A stretch of 64,000 nucleotides of DNA from Alviniconcha marisindica (taxonomy: Eukaryota; Mollusca; Gastropoda; Provannidae). A program made the position numbers and the translations under genes. Below the pieces are notes generated by a model. That model saw only the letters and a program-made list of their open reading frames with translations. It was not told the origin of the DNA and made no database searches. Positions 23,178-33,688 of the stretch are shown in pieces. Location: assembly GCA_018857735.1 (NCBI GenBank), contig JABMCL010000854.1:172501-236500 (forward strand), written 5' to 3'. The stretch's first letter is position 1. Each line of letters begins with the position of its first letter.

Positions 23178-23740
23178 CTTGGATACAGCGCTGTGGTCTG
23201 GGGTCCATACCAACAGAGATACATCGACAAGCTGGAAGACGTTCAGCGCCGCGCCGCCCGTTGAATTAAACAGTACAGGTCCCGCCAGCCTGGCTCCATA
23301 ACAAAGACGCTGAAGGACCAGAACCTGCCATCTCTACAGGACAGACGGAGAAGGAAGCGCCTCGTCTTCCTCTGTAAAAGTGCCGCAGGTTTCATCCCAG
23401 CCATTCCAGCAGAACCCTTTCTGACACCTGTGGGAAACAAGAGGCAGATTAAGACCACCAGTAGATCTGACTTCACCTCCAGCAACATCATCAGGAGGTT
23501 CGCCAGAAACAACAGCCGCTGCTTTCTCTTTGGGCAGTGCAAAAACAGACACCTACAGAAACAGCTTCTTCGTCAGAACTGTCTCTGACTGGAACAACCT
23601 CACAGAAGAAGTGGTGTCTGCAAAGTCGGTGGAGGAATTTCGATCCATCCTCTCGACTCAGCACCAAGTGCTCTCCCCGTTTTTCCGTCGACATTCATGC
23701 CAGGACATGGCCCATGTCGACGTAACCATCAAGATCAAGA
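23178..23740 (+). pseudogene. LINE reverse transcriptase C-terminal remnant
   Basis: It begins LGYSAVVWGPYQQRYIDKLE followed by DVQRRAAR, then a stop where tryptophan is usual. The next frame carries SLQDRRRRKRLVFLCKSAAG, and a third frame carries RNSFFVRTVSDWNNLTEEVV. This is the typical thumb and C-terminal region of CR1/Jockey-like retrotransposons (DP-Y---DI---E-VQRRAARF and later F--R----WN-LP---V). At least one stop and one frameshift break it. It is a different LINE family from the one inserted at 22263. Confidence 0.75.
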
Positions 23741-24256
23741 TCAAAACAAGGGCCACAATTCATTATCCTGAGGGAGAACAGTTTCGTCTTGTCCCACCGT
23801 GTGATCGTTGGCTGTTTTTATTTTTTTGTTTTTTTAACTCGCTTTGAAGGAAAGAAGCCTTCGTGAATTCAAGACCTTGCAAGAGCGGTGAATTCACAGC
23901 TTCATGCCGTGCCCGTTTTGGAGGGCCATGACGCCTTTTAAAATTGGCTAAGGCGACTGCACCACTGTGAGCATAGACAGCAACGGAGAGTGCTTTCAAA
24001 ATCGCTGAAAATGTAATTGCACTCAGTCGTTTTGTTTTGGGGTAAAGGCATCACTTGCAGAACTTCTGGACTTCTCCTCGTATCATTTTCTACTGCCTCT
24101 CACCTTTCGGGTTTCTTTATTTCCAGCAACAGAAAACTCAAACTTCCAAACACACACAAGGTTCAAAGGACGTTGAGTTAATAGGACAACACAAAACGCG
24201 TGGCAAATTTTCGGGGCAAACACTTTTTCAAGCAACGACAAAAACAAGCAGTCCCC

Positions 24257-24287
<31 letters not shown>

Positions 24288-24640
24288 GAAGAAGAAAAAA
24301 AGAAACTGGCACATGTTTTGTGCTGTCCTATTAAAATCAGTCATCTCTTTAACCTTTCGTGTGTTTGGATCTTATTTCCAACAAAGCCTGGCCTCTGTTT
24401 TAAGGTCTGGATGGGGGGGCGGGGGGGGGGGGGGGGGGGAATCCCATTAAGTATCTACTACTTCCTGGACTGACTAGTTTCTAAATCCTTTTGTTCCACA
24501 ACCCGCCGCCCACTGCTTCTTTGCGGAAGGGACACAGTGATGATGGCAGTCAATGCAAGCAGCTGCCACTCTGTTTAAACGGATGTACCGTCAACCTCTC
24601 TGTCGAGTATTATTTTTGTGGTGGGCTGGGCATCGATGGA
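23741..24640. other. Non-coding; poly-C/poly-A tract at 24253-24301
   Basis: No gene recognised. A run of about 33 C followed by A-rich DNA lies at 24253-24301, and a G run at 24413-24440. Such tracts are often inaccurate in assemblies. Confidence 0.5.
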
Positions 24641-24644
24641 GACG

Positions 24645-25745
24645 GGTGCGGGGGGGGGGGGCTGGGGGAGGGGCTAAAAGGAGGAGGGGGCTGGAGGCGG
24701 GGGGAGGGTGGGCTAAAAGGAGGCGGGGTGGGGTGAGTTGGAGGCTAAAAGGGGTGGGGGGGGTGGCTGGTGACTAAACGGAGGAGGGGGGAGCTGGGGG
24801 CTAAAAGGAGGGGGGTGGGGGAGCTGGGGGCTAAAAGGAGGAGGGGGGCTGGAGGCTAAAAGGAGGAGGGGTGGGGGGCTGGAGGCTAAAAGGAGGAGGG
24901 GGGCTGGAGGCTAAAAGGAGGAGGGTGGGGGGGCTGGAGGCTAAAAGGAGGAGGGTGGGGGGGCTGGAGGCTAAAAGGAGGAGGGTGGGCTGGAGGCTAA
25001 AAGGAGGAGGGGTGGGGGGGCTGGAGGCTAAAAGGAGGAGGGGAGGGGGGGGGCTGGAGGCTAAAAGGAGGAGGGGTGGGGGGGGGCTGGAGGCTAAAAG
25101 GAGGAGGGGGGCTGGAGGCTAAAGGAGGAGGGGTGGGGGGGCTGGAGGCTAAAAGGAGGAGCGGAGGGGGGCTGGAGGCTAAAAGGAGGAGGGTGGGGGG
25201 GGCTGGAGGCTAAAAGGAGGAGCGGTGGGGGGCTGGAGGCTAAAAGGAGGAGGGTGGGGGGGCTGGAGGCTAAAAGGAGGGGGGAGGGGGGGCTGGAGGC
25301 TAAAAGGAGGGGAGGGGGCTGGAGGCTAAAGGATGAGGGGTGGGGGGGGGGGGCTGGAGGCTAAAAGGAGGAGGGGAGGGGGCTGGAGACTAAAAGGAGG
25401 AGGGAGGGGGGGCTGGAGGCTAAGAGGAGGGGTAGGGGGGCTGGAGGCTAAAAAGAGGAGGGGGGGCTGGAGGCTAAAAGGTGGAGGGGGCTGGAGGCTA
25501 AAAGGAGGCGGGGTGGGGGGGGGGGGAGCTGAGGGCTAAAAGGAGGAGGGGGGGCTGGTGACTAAACGGAGGAGGGGGAGCTTGGGGTTAAAAGGAGGGG
25601 GGTGGGGGTAGCTGGGGGCTAAAAGGATGAGGGGGGTGGGGGCTAAAAGAAGGCGGGATTGGGGGAGTTGGAGGCTGAAAGGAGGATGGATGGGGGGGAG
25701 GTGGGGGGCTAAAAGGGGGAGGTGGGGGCTAAAAGGAGAAGTGCC
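24645..25745. repeat. G-rich minisatellite, unit about 25-35 bp
   Basis: The unit GGCTGGAGGCTAAAAGGAGG AGGGGTGGGGGG is repeated about 35 times over 1.1 kb with changes mostly in the length of the G runs. GGCTAAAAGGAGG is the invariant core. The plus strand is almost free of C and T outside GCT. Nearly every unit has several runs of three or more G, so G-quadruplex or triplex formation is plausible. Frames reading GGLEAKRRR-type repeats are not genes. Confidence 0.95.
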
Positions 25746-27061
25746 TGTGCCACAGGGCTTGAGAACTAAAAGGTTGTTTTATGTGTGTGTGTGTCTGTGC
25801 GTGTGTGTGTGTGCGTGTGTGTGTGTATGCGTGCGTGTGTGTGTTGCTGTTTTTTTGTTATTGTTATTGTTTTCTCGCGCAAGATGCGATATAAGAAGGT
25901 TTTGAATCATGTACTGCTTTTAATTGTAACTATGTAAAGTGTCGTCCGTTGTGTTTTTGTTTGTGATTCTCTTTCATTCTCCCAGACATAACCGTCATGG
26001 CTGACTGGGCGTTAAAAATCTGTTTTAGATATATCAGCCAGTGACACAAGGTCATGCAAAAAATGGTACAATGCACTCAGAATTTCAAGTTAGAAATTTA
26101 ACCAAAATTTCTTAATTTAATGAAAGAACAAATAATTACTTCCCCCCAAAAAAAGACAGAAAAGATAACTGAAACCAAACCTGTTAAGTGAACATGACGT
26201 TTTCCCAGCTGCCCTATAGAAAAATCGGTTGTGACAAAAGGTCGGTTGTGATGATCAGACATGAAAACAAGAGAGTATTGTTTTTTTACCTTTTTGTTTA
26301 TAATTCTAGCTGTATTTTGAGGAAATAAGGAAATATTTATACTTTAATCACCAATTATTGATAATTTGAAATGTTGGCTTGTGTTCTCTGCAATGATAAA
26401 GAGAAAGGGAGTGGTTGATAACCAGATCAAATAATCTGAAAAGTTTAGGAGCAAGCTTTTTTCAGTTGTGAGCGGAAAATGTAGTCAAATGTTTTGTCTC
26501 TTGTTCTTCATTATGTAAGATATGATAATGATGTAGTTAGAATCAATTTAAAATGCAGTGGACATGTGTGTAAATGTCCCATTTAGACCTCGCCGAATTT
26601 CGAAGATTTTGCGTTTTGTTTTAAATTTTTACCTTTAAAATAATAATTTTTACCTGTCTGTAAGGGGGTGTATGTCTGTCTGTGTTTTAATAGGACTGGT
26701 TATACTTTTTAATATGGTGCTTACACTCTTTATTCTGTTGTATGTATATATCTCTTTAGAAAACAAACAGTCCAACAAAGCCAACATCAAACACATTGAG
26801 GATGTACATGTTAGCTTAATTATTATCAATTTAATACTTGTAGTGCAAGTTTATTATCAATGTAATACTTGTAGCACACTGTATCACCACTACCTTTTGT
26901 CACGATCTCATAATTATATCTTTTCCTTCTTGCGACGCTTTGGACACGTTCTGTAAATTTGGACAGTTGCTTTTTTGGGCGCGGGGCGGGACTTTGGGGG
27001 GGGGGGGGGGATAGAGGTTGCCGCTTCCTATAAATAGACTTTACATTATCAAGACGCCTCA
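25746..27061. other. Non-coding, AT-rich; ACTT-family fragment at 25985-26018
   Basis: A TG microsatellite (25778-25845) is followed by a decayed ACTT-family fragment (CATAACCGTCATGGCTGACT GGGCGTTAAAA) at 25985-26018 and about 1 kb of AT-rich DNA. No gene seen. A G run lies at 26996-27010. Confidence 0.55.
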
Positions 27062-27377
27062 GTGAGCCGGTTTGGCCTAGCGGTAAGGCGTTAGGCTGGT
27101 AAGCAGAGGGACCTCGGTTCGAATCCGCTTCGGCTCCCCTTTCTCTTCAAAAGTTGTGATCTGTGGACACTGCCTAATTGTGACTTTGTCCCTCACAAAC
27201 AAAATGAAGCATTAAAATGGCGCTCATCGCTGCCCACCTTACTGCAGAAGCCATTCTGGTGGTAACAGTGTAGCGATAGGTATATAATCTCCCTCTCCTC
27301 CACCTCCATCCCCCCTTCTCCCCGTCCCTAATAAGCCTTATGGTTTCTGTGGACGTTAAGCACCATGTTTACTTACA
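27062..27377 (+). mobile_element. tRNA-derived SINE A, most complete copy
   Basis: It starts GTGAGCCGGTTTGGCCTAGC GGTAAGGCGTTAGG, with an A box TTGGCCTAGCGG, and has a perfect B box GGTTCGAATCC at 27117-27127. Together these form an RNA polymerase III internal promoter. The body follows (GTTGTGATCTGTGGACACTG, GCATTAAAATGGCGCTCATC, GTAGCGATAGGTATATAATC). A 3' module, TAATAAGCCTTATGGTTTCT GTGGACGTTAAGCACC, ends in TTTACTTAC. Isolated copies of that 3' module occur at 45891 and 63258, as expected for 5'-truncated inserts. Confidence 0.9.
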
Positions 27378-27710
27378 AGACGCCTTCCGTCGACTATATC
27401 CGTCAGAACGATCAGGTCTGTACAGTCGAAGCCCTTTGCCCGTACTTCTGCTTGACTGTATGCAGTAAAATACTGATGCGGATGTAAGTGATTGCTTAAG
27501 AACCTACGGAACAGATTTAGTTTCGTGTTTTAGTATGACCTGCCCATTTATGCTTGTGTATTTTGGTGGGAGGATGGTGTGGGTGTGTGTGTGTGTCTGT
27601 GTTTTAATAGGACTGGTTATACTCTTAATGTCTTGTGTTTTTAATCTGTGTAAAAATTTGCACATTTTGAATATGAGCAGACTGCATACACGCAAGTGTT
27701 TGTAGAGGTT
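27378..27710. other. Non-coding, no gene seen
   Basis: Nothing recognised apart from a short TG run (27569-27596) and the string TGTTTTAATAGGACTGGTTA TACT at 27599, which also occurs at 26683. Confidence 0.4.
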
Positions 27711-27735
27711 GTGTGTGTGTGTGTGTGTGTGTGTG

Positions 27736-27792
<57 letters not shown>

Positions 27793-27960
27793 CAGAGAGA
27801 GAGAGAGACAGAGACAGACAGACAGAGACAAAGAGAGAGAGAGATAGCCAGTGCAGTACATTTCTCCCTCCCTCCGTCCCCCCTCCCTGTCTCTCTCTAG
27901 CCCTCTCTGAGTCTCTCCCCCCCCCCCCCTCACTCCCCCACCCCCACCCCACCCTTTCTC
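27711..27960. repeat. (TG)n(AG)n microsatellite with C-rich flank
   Basis: TG from 27711 to 27774, AG to about 27843, then a pyrimidine-rich stretch with a C run at 27917-27929. Frames of up to 145 codons on both strands reflect the repeat. Confidence 0.95.
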
Positions 27961-28655
27961 TCTCTGTTTTGTTCTTGTTGTTGTTTTGTTCCTGTTCTTG
28001 TTTTTGTGCTCCCTTTGTTCTATTACCAATATCTCATCCAAAATACTGGCTGTGCGGTGCATCGTTAAAACTGGGGACTAGGGCTTACTGGGGTGATCTT
28101 GCGAAGAATTTACGGTGAGAATAAACGATTGAGTGCTGAAGGAATAAGCAGGCCGTCTGTCTGCTTGGGGATAATTTACTGATCCGGAAACAGAATCTCG
28201 CGTTCCTTGCGGACTGACTGCATGCTTAACGAGGCGCTGAAAGAAAGACAGAAAAAAAGGAAGAGGAATATTTTGGACTAAAGGCCGGGTTTTAAAGGCC
28301 GCAAATCTCGGTAGCGCGACACACGATGCTTGGATCACCTAAAGCCTGCCCAGCCACCCACCCTCCTAGATCCTCCTCCCTCCCCCCCAATCCACCCTCC
28401 ATCTTTCCACCCCCGCGGTGGGGATACCGTGGACGCAGAATTTAAGGTCCCCCATTTCACGGCAAATCTTTCAAAGATTATCCCAGTCAGTATTTGTTTG
28501 GAGAGAAGAAAAAAAATCAGATCATTTTTAGTTATGTTTGTGGTTTATTCACCTTTTTAAATATGGTGTGTGTGTGTGTGTGTGTTAATCTGTACATGTA
28601 CCAGTTTTAACACGTACACACTTTTAACAATTGTTATATGATGACGAAGTGTGTC

Positions 28656-28698
28656 TCGCCCTGATATAATCGTACTGGTTGACTGGGCGTAAACACCA

Positions 28699-28748
<50 letters not shown>
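28656..28748 (+). repeat. ACTT-tailed hairpin element with long tail
   Basis: CGCCCTGATATAATCGTACT GGTTGACTGGGCGTAAACACC is followed by about 14 uninterrupted TTAC units, the longest tail of this family in the window. The tail length suggests a relatively young insertion or later microsatellite growth. Confidence 0.9.
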
Positions 28749-28749
<1 letters not shown>

Positions 28750-28830
28750 CTTCAAAATCTGAATCCGGAGTATATTATTGCCATCACGTAGAGCCGTATG
28801 CGCTTCGCCTGCTGACAGATCTTCCGCCTG

Positions 28831-28897
28831 TTGTCCTGAAGCGACCTGTGCCATGGACATGACGGTAAAATTCCAGTTACTAACCAACCAACCAACC
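28831..28897 (+). repeat. Repeat D copy (AACC tail)
   Basis: TTGTCCTGAAGCGACCTGTG CC...GACGGTAAAATTCCAGTTAC followed by TAACCAACCAACCAACC. It shares its order of blocks with copies at 46854, 57796 (minus) and 59519 (minus). The common form is TTGTCCTGAGGTGACCCTGTG, a short variable part, GACAGGATG(C/T)TAAAA and an AACT- or AACC-type tail. Confidence 0.7.
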
Positions 28898-28979
28898 TTA
28901 TTTTTTTTAATGTTCTGTCTCTCCGGTTAATTCAGCGTCATTTTCCTCCAGCCCTCCTCAGAGGTAAGTGTAGGTCGTT

Positions 28980-29705
28980 ACTTTAAATGTGACTTGCTGT
29001 TTGTGATGTGTTTGCTTTTGCTTTTGAATGTGACTTGCTGTTTGTGATGTGTTTGATTTTTCTGTGAATATGACTTGCTGTTTGTCATGTGTTGTATTTT
29101 GCTTTGAATGTGACTTGCTGTTTGTCATGTGTTGGATTTTGCTTTTGAATGTGACTTGCTGTTTGTGATGTGTTTGATTTTGCTGTGAATGTGACTTGCT
29201 GTTTGTGATGTGTTTGATTTTGCTGTGAATGTGACTTGCTGTTTGTGATGTGTTTGATTTTGCTGTGAATGTGACTTGCTGTTTGTGATGTGTTTGATTT
29301 TGCTGTGAATATGACTTGCTGTTTGTGATGTGTTGGATTTTGCTCGGAATGTGACTTGCTGTTTGTGATGTGTTGGATTTTGCTGTGAATGTGACTTGCT
29401 GTTTGTGATGTGTTGCATTTTGCTCGGAATGTGACTTGCTGTTTGTGATGTGTTGCATTTTGCTTTGAATGTGACTTGCTGTTTGTGATGTGTTGCATTT
29501 TGCTTTGAATGTGACTTGCTGTTTATGATGTGTTGGATTTTGCTTTGAATGTGACTTGCTGTTTGTGATGTGTTGCATTTTGCTTTGAATGTGACTTGCT
29601 ATTTATGATGTGTTGGATTTTGCTTTGAATGTGACTTGCTGTTTGTGATCTGTTGTATTTTGCTTTGAATGTGACTTGCTGTTTGTGATGTGTTGGATTT
29701 TGCTT
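28980..29705. repeat. Minisatellite, unit 40 bp, about 18 copies
   Basis: The unit GTGATGTGTTGGATTTTGCT TTGAATGTGACTTGCTGTTT repeats with a 40-bp period, with occasional 39- or 41-bp units. Because 40 is not a multiple of three, the frame shifts each unit. The minus strand lacks stops in all three phases, so a 206-codon frame (HHKQQVTFKAK-type repeats) runs through it. This is a consequence of base composition rather than evidence for a protein. Confidence 0.95.
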
Positions 29706-29849
29706 CGCTCTGCTATAATTCTGGCGGCTGTTAGGGTGGTGAACATCAAGAACAAGATTCAGACAGCAAAAACCTCGGGCTTCGTAGATTTTGCTGCTGT
29801 TGGTAGTGGTGGTGGTGTTTCTGCGGTGGTAGTGGTGGTGGTGATGGTG

Positions 29850-29886
<37 letters not shown>

Positions 29887-30645
29887 ATGCATAGTGTGTG
29901 TGTGTGTGTGTACTTTGTTGTTGTTTTGGGACACGTTGTTATTTTATTGTTTTCCGGGGGGTTTTTCTTGTATGTGGGGGTGCATGTTTGGTGGTGTTTT
30001 GTCGGTTGCTTTTTGTTTGTTTGTTTTTGTTGTTTGTGTGTGTGTGTGTTGGGGGAGGGGGGGCGGCTGCTTTTTACTTCTTCTTTTTTTTTCTCTCTTT
30101 TTTTCTTTTTTCTTTTTTTTTCTTTTCTTTTCTTTTTTCAACTTTTTATTCTGTTTGTGTTGGAAACAACAAACACACCACAAATCACAGTTAACCACTG
30201 ACAAACCCTTATATAAGGAATGTATAGAACAAAAAAAAAAAAGAAGAAAAAAACAGAAGGGGGAACAGCATCGAAGCCAGAAAGCAAATTACATGCATCC
30301 ATCCCCCCACCCCCACCCCACCCTCACCCCCCACCCCGCCTCCCACCACCCCCGACTTCGTAAGTTGATGTTTAAGTGTGTCGGAAGGGTGCTTTCTTTC
30401 TTGCTGAAGCGTAAATTGACTGACTGTGGCGTACTAGCGTAAATAGGAACGGTATTCGGACTGTGTGTAATATATAATGACAATGTAACGTTAAAGAATA
30501 TAAAACGAAGCGCCTGACCCACCGTGATCCGAAGCTCAAAACGACAGGGTCGACAAAAGTGTACAGGACTGAGAGATCAGTGAAACTCCACTTTATGTGG
30601 ACAAATACGCTGCAGTGCTTCATTTAGCGTCTTTCCCGTCACTTT

Positions 30646-30647
<2 letters not shown>
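29706..30647. other. Non-coding; (GGT)n and (TG)n patches
   Basis: GGTGGTAGTGGTGG-type triplets lie at 29800-29845 and a TG microsatellite at 29847-29912. T-rich tracts (30068-30150) and a C-rich tract (30303-30352) follow. No gene recognised; apparent frames are Cys-Val, Phe or His repeats. Confidence 0.5.
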
Positions 30648-30683
<36 letters not shown>

Positions 30684-30695
30684 GCACACACAAGC

Positions 30696-30778
<83 letters not shown>

Positions 30779-30890
30779 CACACACACACACACACACACA
30801 CACGCGCGCGCACATGTCCCAACCTACCTCAGGCCTGGTTATCCATTCACTACTTCTAAATTTGACCGTTGAAAATGTCAGATATTCCTT

Positions 30891-30957
<67 letters not shown>
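30648..30957. repeat. Compound microsatellites (CA)n(TC)n(CA)n and (TC)n
   Basis: CA (30648-30690), a C run, TC (30707-30775) and CA again (30776-30812) are followed by a second TC tract at 30895-30957. The two tracts are separated by about 80 bp of unique DNA. Confidence 0.95.
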
Positions 30958-30960
<3 letters not shown>

Positions 30961-31374
30961 CCTGTGCTCGTCAGTGACCTGGAAGTCACATCACGTCCAA
31001 GTTAATTGTCTCGTTTCGCCGCGAAAGCGTTCACTTTATAAATAAAACGATCATGTAACTAACGGCCTTAATGCAATAATGACGAGCACCTGTCTAGCTC
31101 TACCGTGATGCAGATGTTCCGGTCTTTTTATAGAAACTAGAAAATCTACTTACGACGGAAACGATTAGGTTCCTACTGATGTAGCCAAATCAGAGACTGT
31201 CTACAATTATCTTGGAACCCGTCCCCCTGAAAGAACTTGACCTCCGATTGACTCTGATGCAGCCCCCTCCTGAAAGTGCCAACCGAAGTTCACTTAATGT
31301 TGAATTACGGGTACATGGCCGTTCGTTACAAAGCCTACGCTTGGGAATGTGTGGCACGACCGGATGCTAACCTT
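30958..31374. other. Non-coding, no gene seen
   Basis: Unique-looking DNA with no recognisable feature. Confidence 0.4.
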
Positions 31375-32200
31375 CTTAAAGGAACTAGCCCCCTTGACAG
31401 GAACCAGCCTTTTTCTATCGCGACTCTAAAAAGAAAAAAAAAGGACTAGCCTTCTTCATAGAACTAGCCCGCAAGCAGGACTCTCTGGAAATAACTTCTT
31501 AAATGGACTAACCCTCTCGCGCACGACTCTAAGAAACTAATCTTCATAAGAAGGTGAGTTTCTTGAATTCGCTCGAGAGGGCTAGTTCCTTTAAGAGCTT
31601 CTTACAGCCGCAAAAGCCTTCAAGGCTATTAGTTTCTTAGAGTCGCCCGAGGGGGCTAGTTCTTTTAAGAAATTTATTTTTGTAGATTCATACGGGACGG
31701 CTACTGCTTTTTAAAGTCACGAGAAAGCTCTAGTTCCAGTCGAGAGGGCTAGGTCCGTTAGGAAGGTTAGCTTCTTAGTCGAGCGAGAGGCCTATATAGT
31801 TCCTTCAAGAAGGTTATTTTCACAGAGTCGCGCTAGCCCTCTCGCACTACTAGTGTAAGAGAATAATCTTATTAAAGGAGCTAGCCTTCTCACACGACTC
31901 TATAGAAACTATAACCTTCATAAAGGCGTGCGCGACTGTTAGAACCTCTTAAAGAAACTCTTGCATAAGTTAATAAACTAACCTTCTCAAAGGAGCTAGC
32001 CCTCTCGCACTACTGTAACAAAATAACCTTCGTAAAGGAACTACCCCTGTCACATGACTCTAAGGAAATAACCTTGAAGGAACTAGCCCTCAAACGCGAC
32101 TCGGAGAAAACATCCTTCTCAAAGGAACCAGCCCTCTCGCATGACTCGAAATTAACCCTCGTAAAGGATCTAACTCTCTCGACAGGTGTTTGGTCCAGCA
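31375..32200. repeat. Degenerate array with units in both orientations
   Basis: The unit, in one orientation, reads roughly ACTCTAAGAAACTAACCTTC TTAAAGGAACTAGCCCTCTCGC. It recurs from 31375 to about 31550. From about 31550 to 31835 the complement appears instead (GAGAGGGCTAGTTCCTTTAAG, AGTTTCTTAGAGTCGCC). After 31835 the first orientation returns up to about 32190. The array is thus forward-inverted-forward and could fold into large hairpins. Units are 45-70 bp and quite diverged. Confidence 0.8.
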
Positions 32201-32654
32201 GGCAGAAGAGATCAAAATTAGAATAAGGAAATTTGTTTTCAGTTTCCCCGTTGATTTGTTTTGAGTTCAAAAAATCGGATTCTGTAAGTGACGATGAGAC
32301 AGACACACAGAGAGAAAGAGAGAGAGAATATTAAATCCTTTTTCTTTTTTCTTTTTTCTTTTTTGTGTGTTGTTTGTTTGTTTGTTTTTTGGGGGGTTGT
32401 GTTTTTTTTAGACAAGCTTAACATTTCCGATTTCCATATAAGCGGCGGGAACTCGTTTTTCTCCCAGCTTGGGGTAGAAATCGAAATTGTTCTTACTGTC
32501 GTGAAAAGCGGAGTGCTGAAAGTGTTTCTCTCTCCATAACTTTTGTTTTCCCCCAAACCAGATCGATTCATGTTCAGCCTCGCTCGTCTCATCCAGCTAT
32601 GCAACAACCAAAGAGCGCTGCAAGTACACCACTTGGATGGATGGTCTTGAGCAG

Positions 32655-32724
32655 TCGCCCTGATATAGCCGTAATGGTTGACTGGGCGCAAAACATCAAG
32701 TTACTTACTTACTTACCTACTTAC
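32655..32724 (+). repeat. ACTT-tailed hairpin element
   Basis: CGCCCTGATATAGCCGTAAT GGTTGACTGGGCGCAAAACA followed by TCAAGTTACTTACTTACTTACC. Plus-strand member of the family. It sits about 45 bp upstream of a repeat C copy. Confidence 0.85.
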
Positions 32725-32769
32725 CGCTCTTGAGCAGACTCGCTGCGCTTTTCTTGCATGTGATTCTGA

Positions 32770-32950
32770 ATGATGATGATGATGATGTAGAGCTTCATGT
32801 CCTCGGATGTCGGGTTGACATAATAGGGACAAACTGTGACCAATGCCGAAGCACGGTCCAACGTTGCTTTACGTCCACAGAAACCGTCAGGCTCATTAGG
32901 ACGAAAAGCCCAGGACGGCCACCTCGACTTTCACACAGCTCCTGAACTCT
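32770..32950 (+). repeat. Repeat C copy 1 (about 180 bp)
   Basis: It starts with (GAT)n, then GAGCTTCATGTCCTCGGATG and GACAAACTGTGACCAATGCC GAAGC. It continues with CTTTACGTCCACAGAAACCG, GAAAGCCCAGGACGGCCACC TCGAC and ACACAGCTCCTGAACT. Two further copies lie at 41521 and 43107 in the same orientation. The middle part resembles the reverse complement of the SINE A 3' module. No open frame is kept, and the class is unknown. Confidence 0.85.
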
Positions 32951-32989
32951 GAATGAATGACTGTGGCTTTTTATGGCGCGTTAAGAGCG

Positions 32990-33202
32990 GTAAGTAAGTA
33001 AGTAACTTGGTGTTTTGCGCCCAGTCAACCATTACGGTTATATCAAGGCGACTGTTCAAGAGCGGTAAGTAACTTGGTGTTTTGCGCCCAGTCAACCATT
33101 ACGGTTATATCAGGGCGACTGCTCAAAAGGGGTAAGTAAATAAGTAAGTAACTTGGTGTTTTACGCCCAGTCAACCATTATGGTTATATCAGGGCGACTG
33201 CT
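32990..33202 (-). repeat. Three tandem ACTT-tailed elements, minus strand
   Basis: Three consecutive copies (about 32990-33053, 33065-33118 and 33131-33202) each read GTAAGTAACTTGGTGTTTTG CGCCCAGTCAACCATTACGG TTATATCAGGGCGACTG. They are so similar that local tandem duplication is more likely than three independent insertions. Confidence 0.9.
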
Positions 33203-33239
33203 GAAGAGCGGAGAATGGCACTGTGTAATAGCGATCAAC

Positions 33240-33610
33240 AAACAACAACAGTCAACTATGAACTTTCCGAGTTTCAGGGTCAAGGGTAACGTTGACTGCG
33301 CAGCCATCGGGGAAAGTGGCTACAATAGACTGACCGGCTATGTACACTCTTTTTTTTATGGTGCACCGTCTGTCTGGAACAGTCTCACTTTCCAAATTAG
33401 ATCATCAAACACACTCGCATCTTTTAAATCATATTTGAAATCTCACCTCTTCGAGCTATCATATTGGCTGTGTGTGTGTGTATGTGCGTGCGTGCATTCT
33501 CACGGAAGTTTGTTTTGACTGTATTTTGTTCTTTGCTGTGTGATGGGCTGTGTACTCCAATTTGGAGAAACAGCACATAAAAGAGTACATCGTTGTTGTT
33601 GTTGTTTATT
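33240..33610 (+). mobile_element. LINE C-terminal and 3' end remnant
   Basis: A plus-strand frame contains FFYGAPSVWNSLTFQIRSSN TLASFKSYLKSHLFE, the conserved tail of non-LTR reverse transcriptases (--WN-LP--IR----L--FK--LK--LF). A short TG run and an ACATAAAAGAGTACATCGTT then (GTT)n follow, consistent with a LINE 3' end. Only the last about 90 codons remain. Confidence 0.7.
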
Positions 33611-33646
33611 TACACTGGAAAACGAGAAGCAAGGGGGAGGCTTTTT

Positions 33647-33688
33647 TACGCCGTCAACCAGTATGGTTATATCAGGGTGAAGCACATT
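33647..33688 (-). repeat. ACTT-family fragment, minus strand
   Basis: TACGCCGTCAACCAGTATGG TTATATCAGGGTGAAGC. The tail is missing, and the outer stem has lost pairing (CACCC against GGCGT). Confidence 0.7.

Noticed and set aside
24871..25122. GGLEAKRRR-type repeat frames
   Set aside because: They are translations of the G-rich minisatellite.
27062..27140. A functional tRNA gene at the SINE A head
   Set aside because: Both promoter boxes are present, but the same head with the same body is repeated at 10436 and 14589, so it is a SINE.
28958..29578. 206-codon minus-strand frame
   Set aside because: Product of a 40-bp repeat that lacks stops in all three phases.
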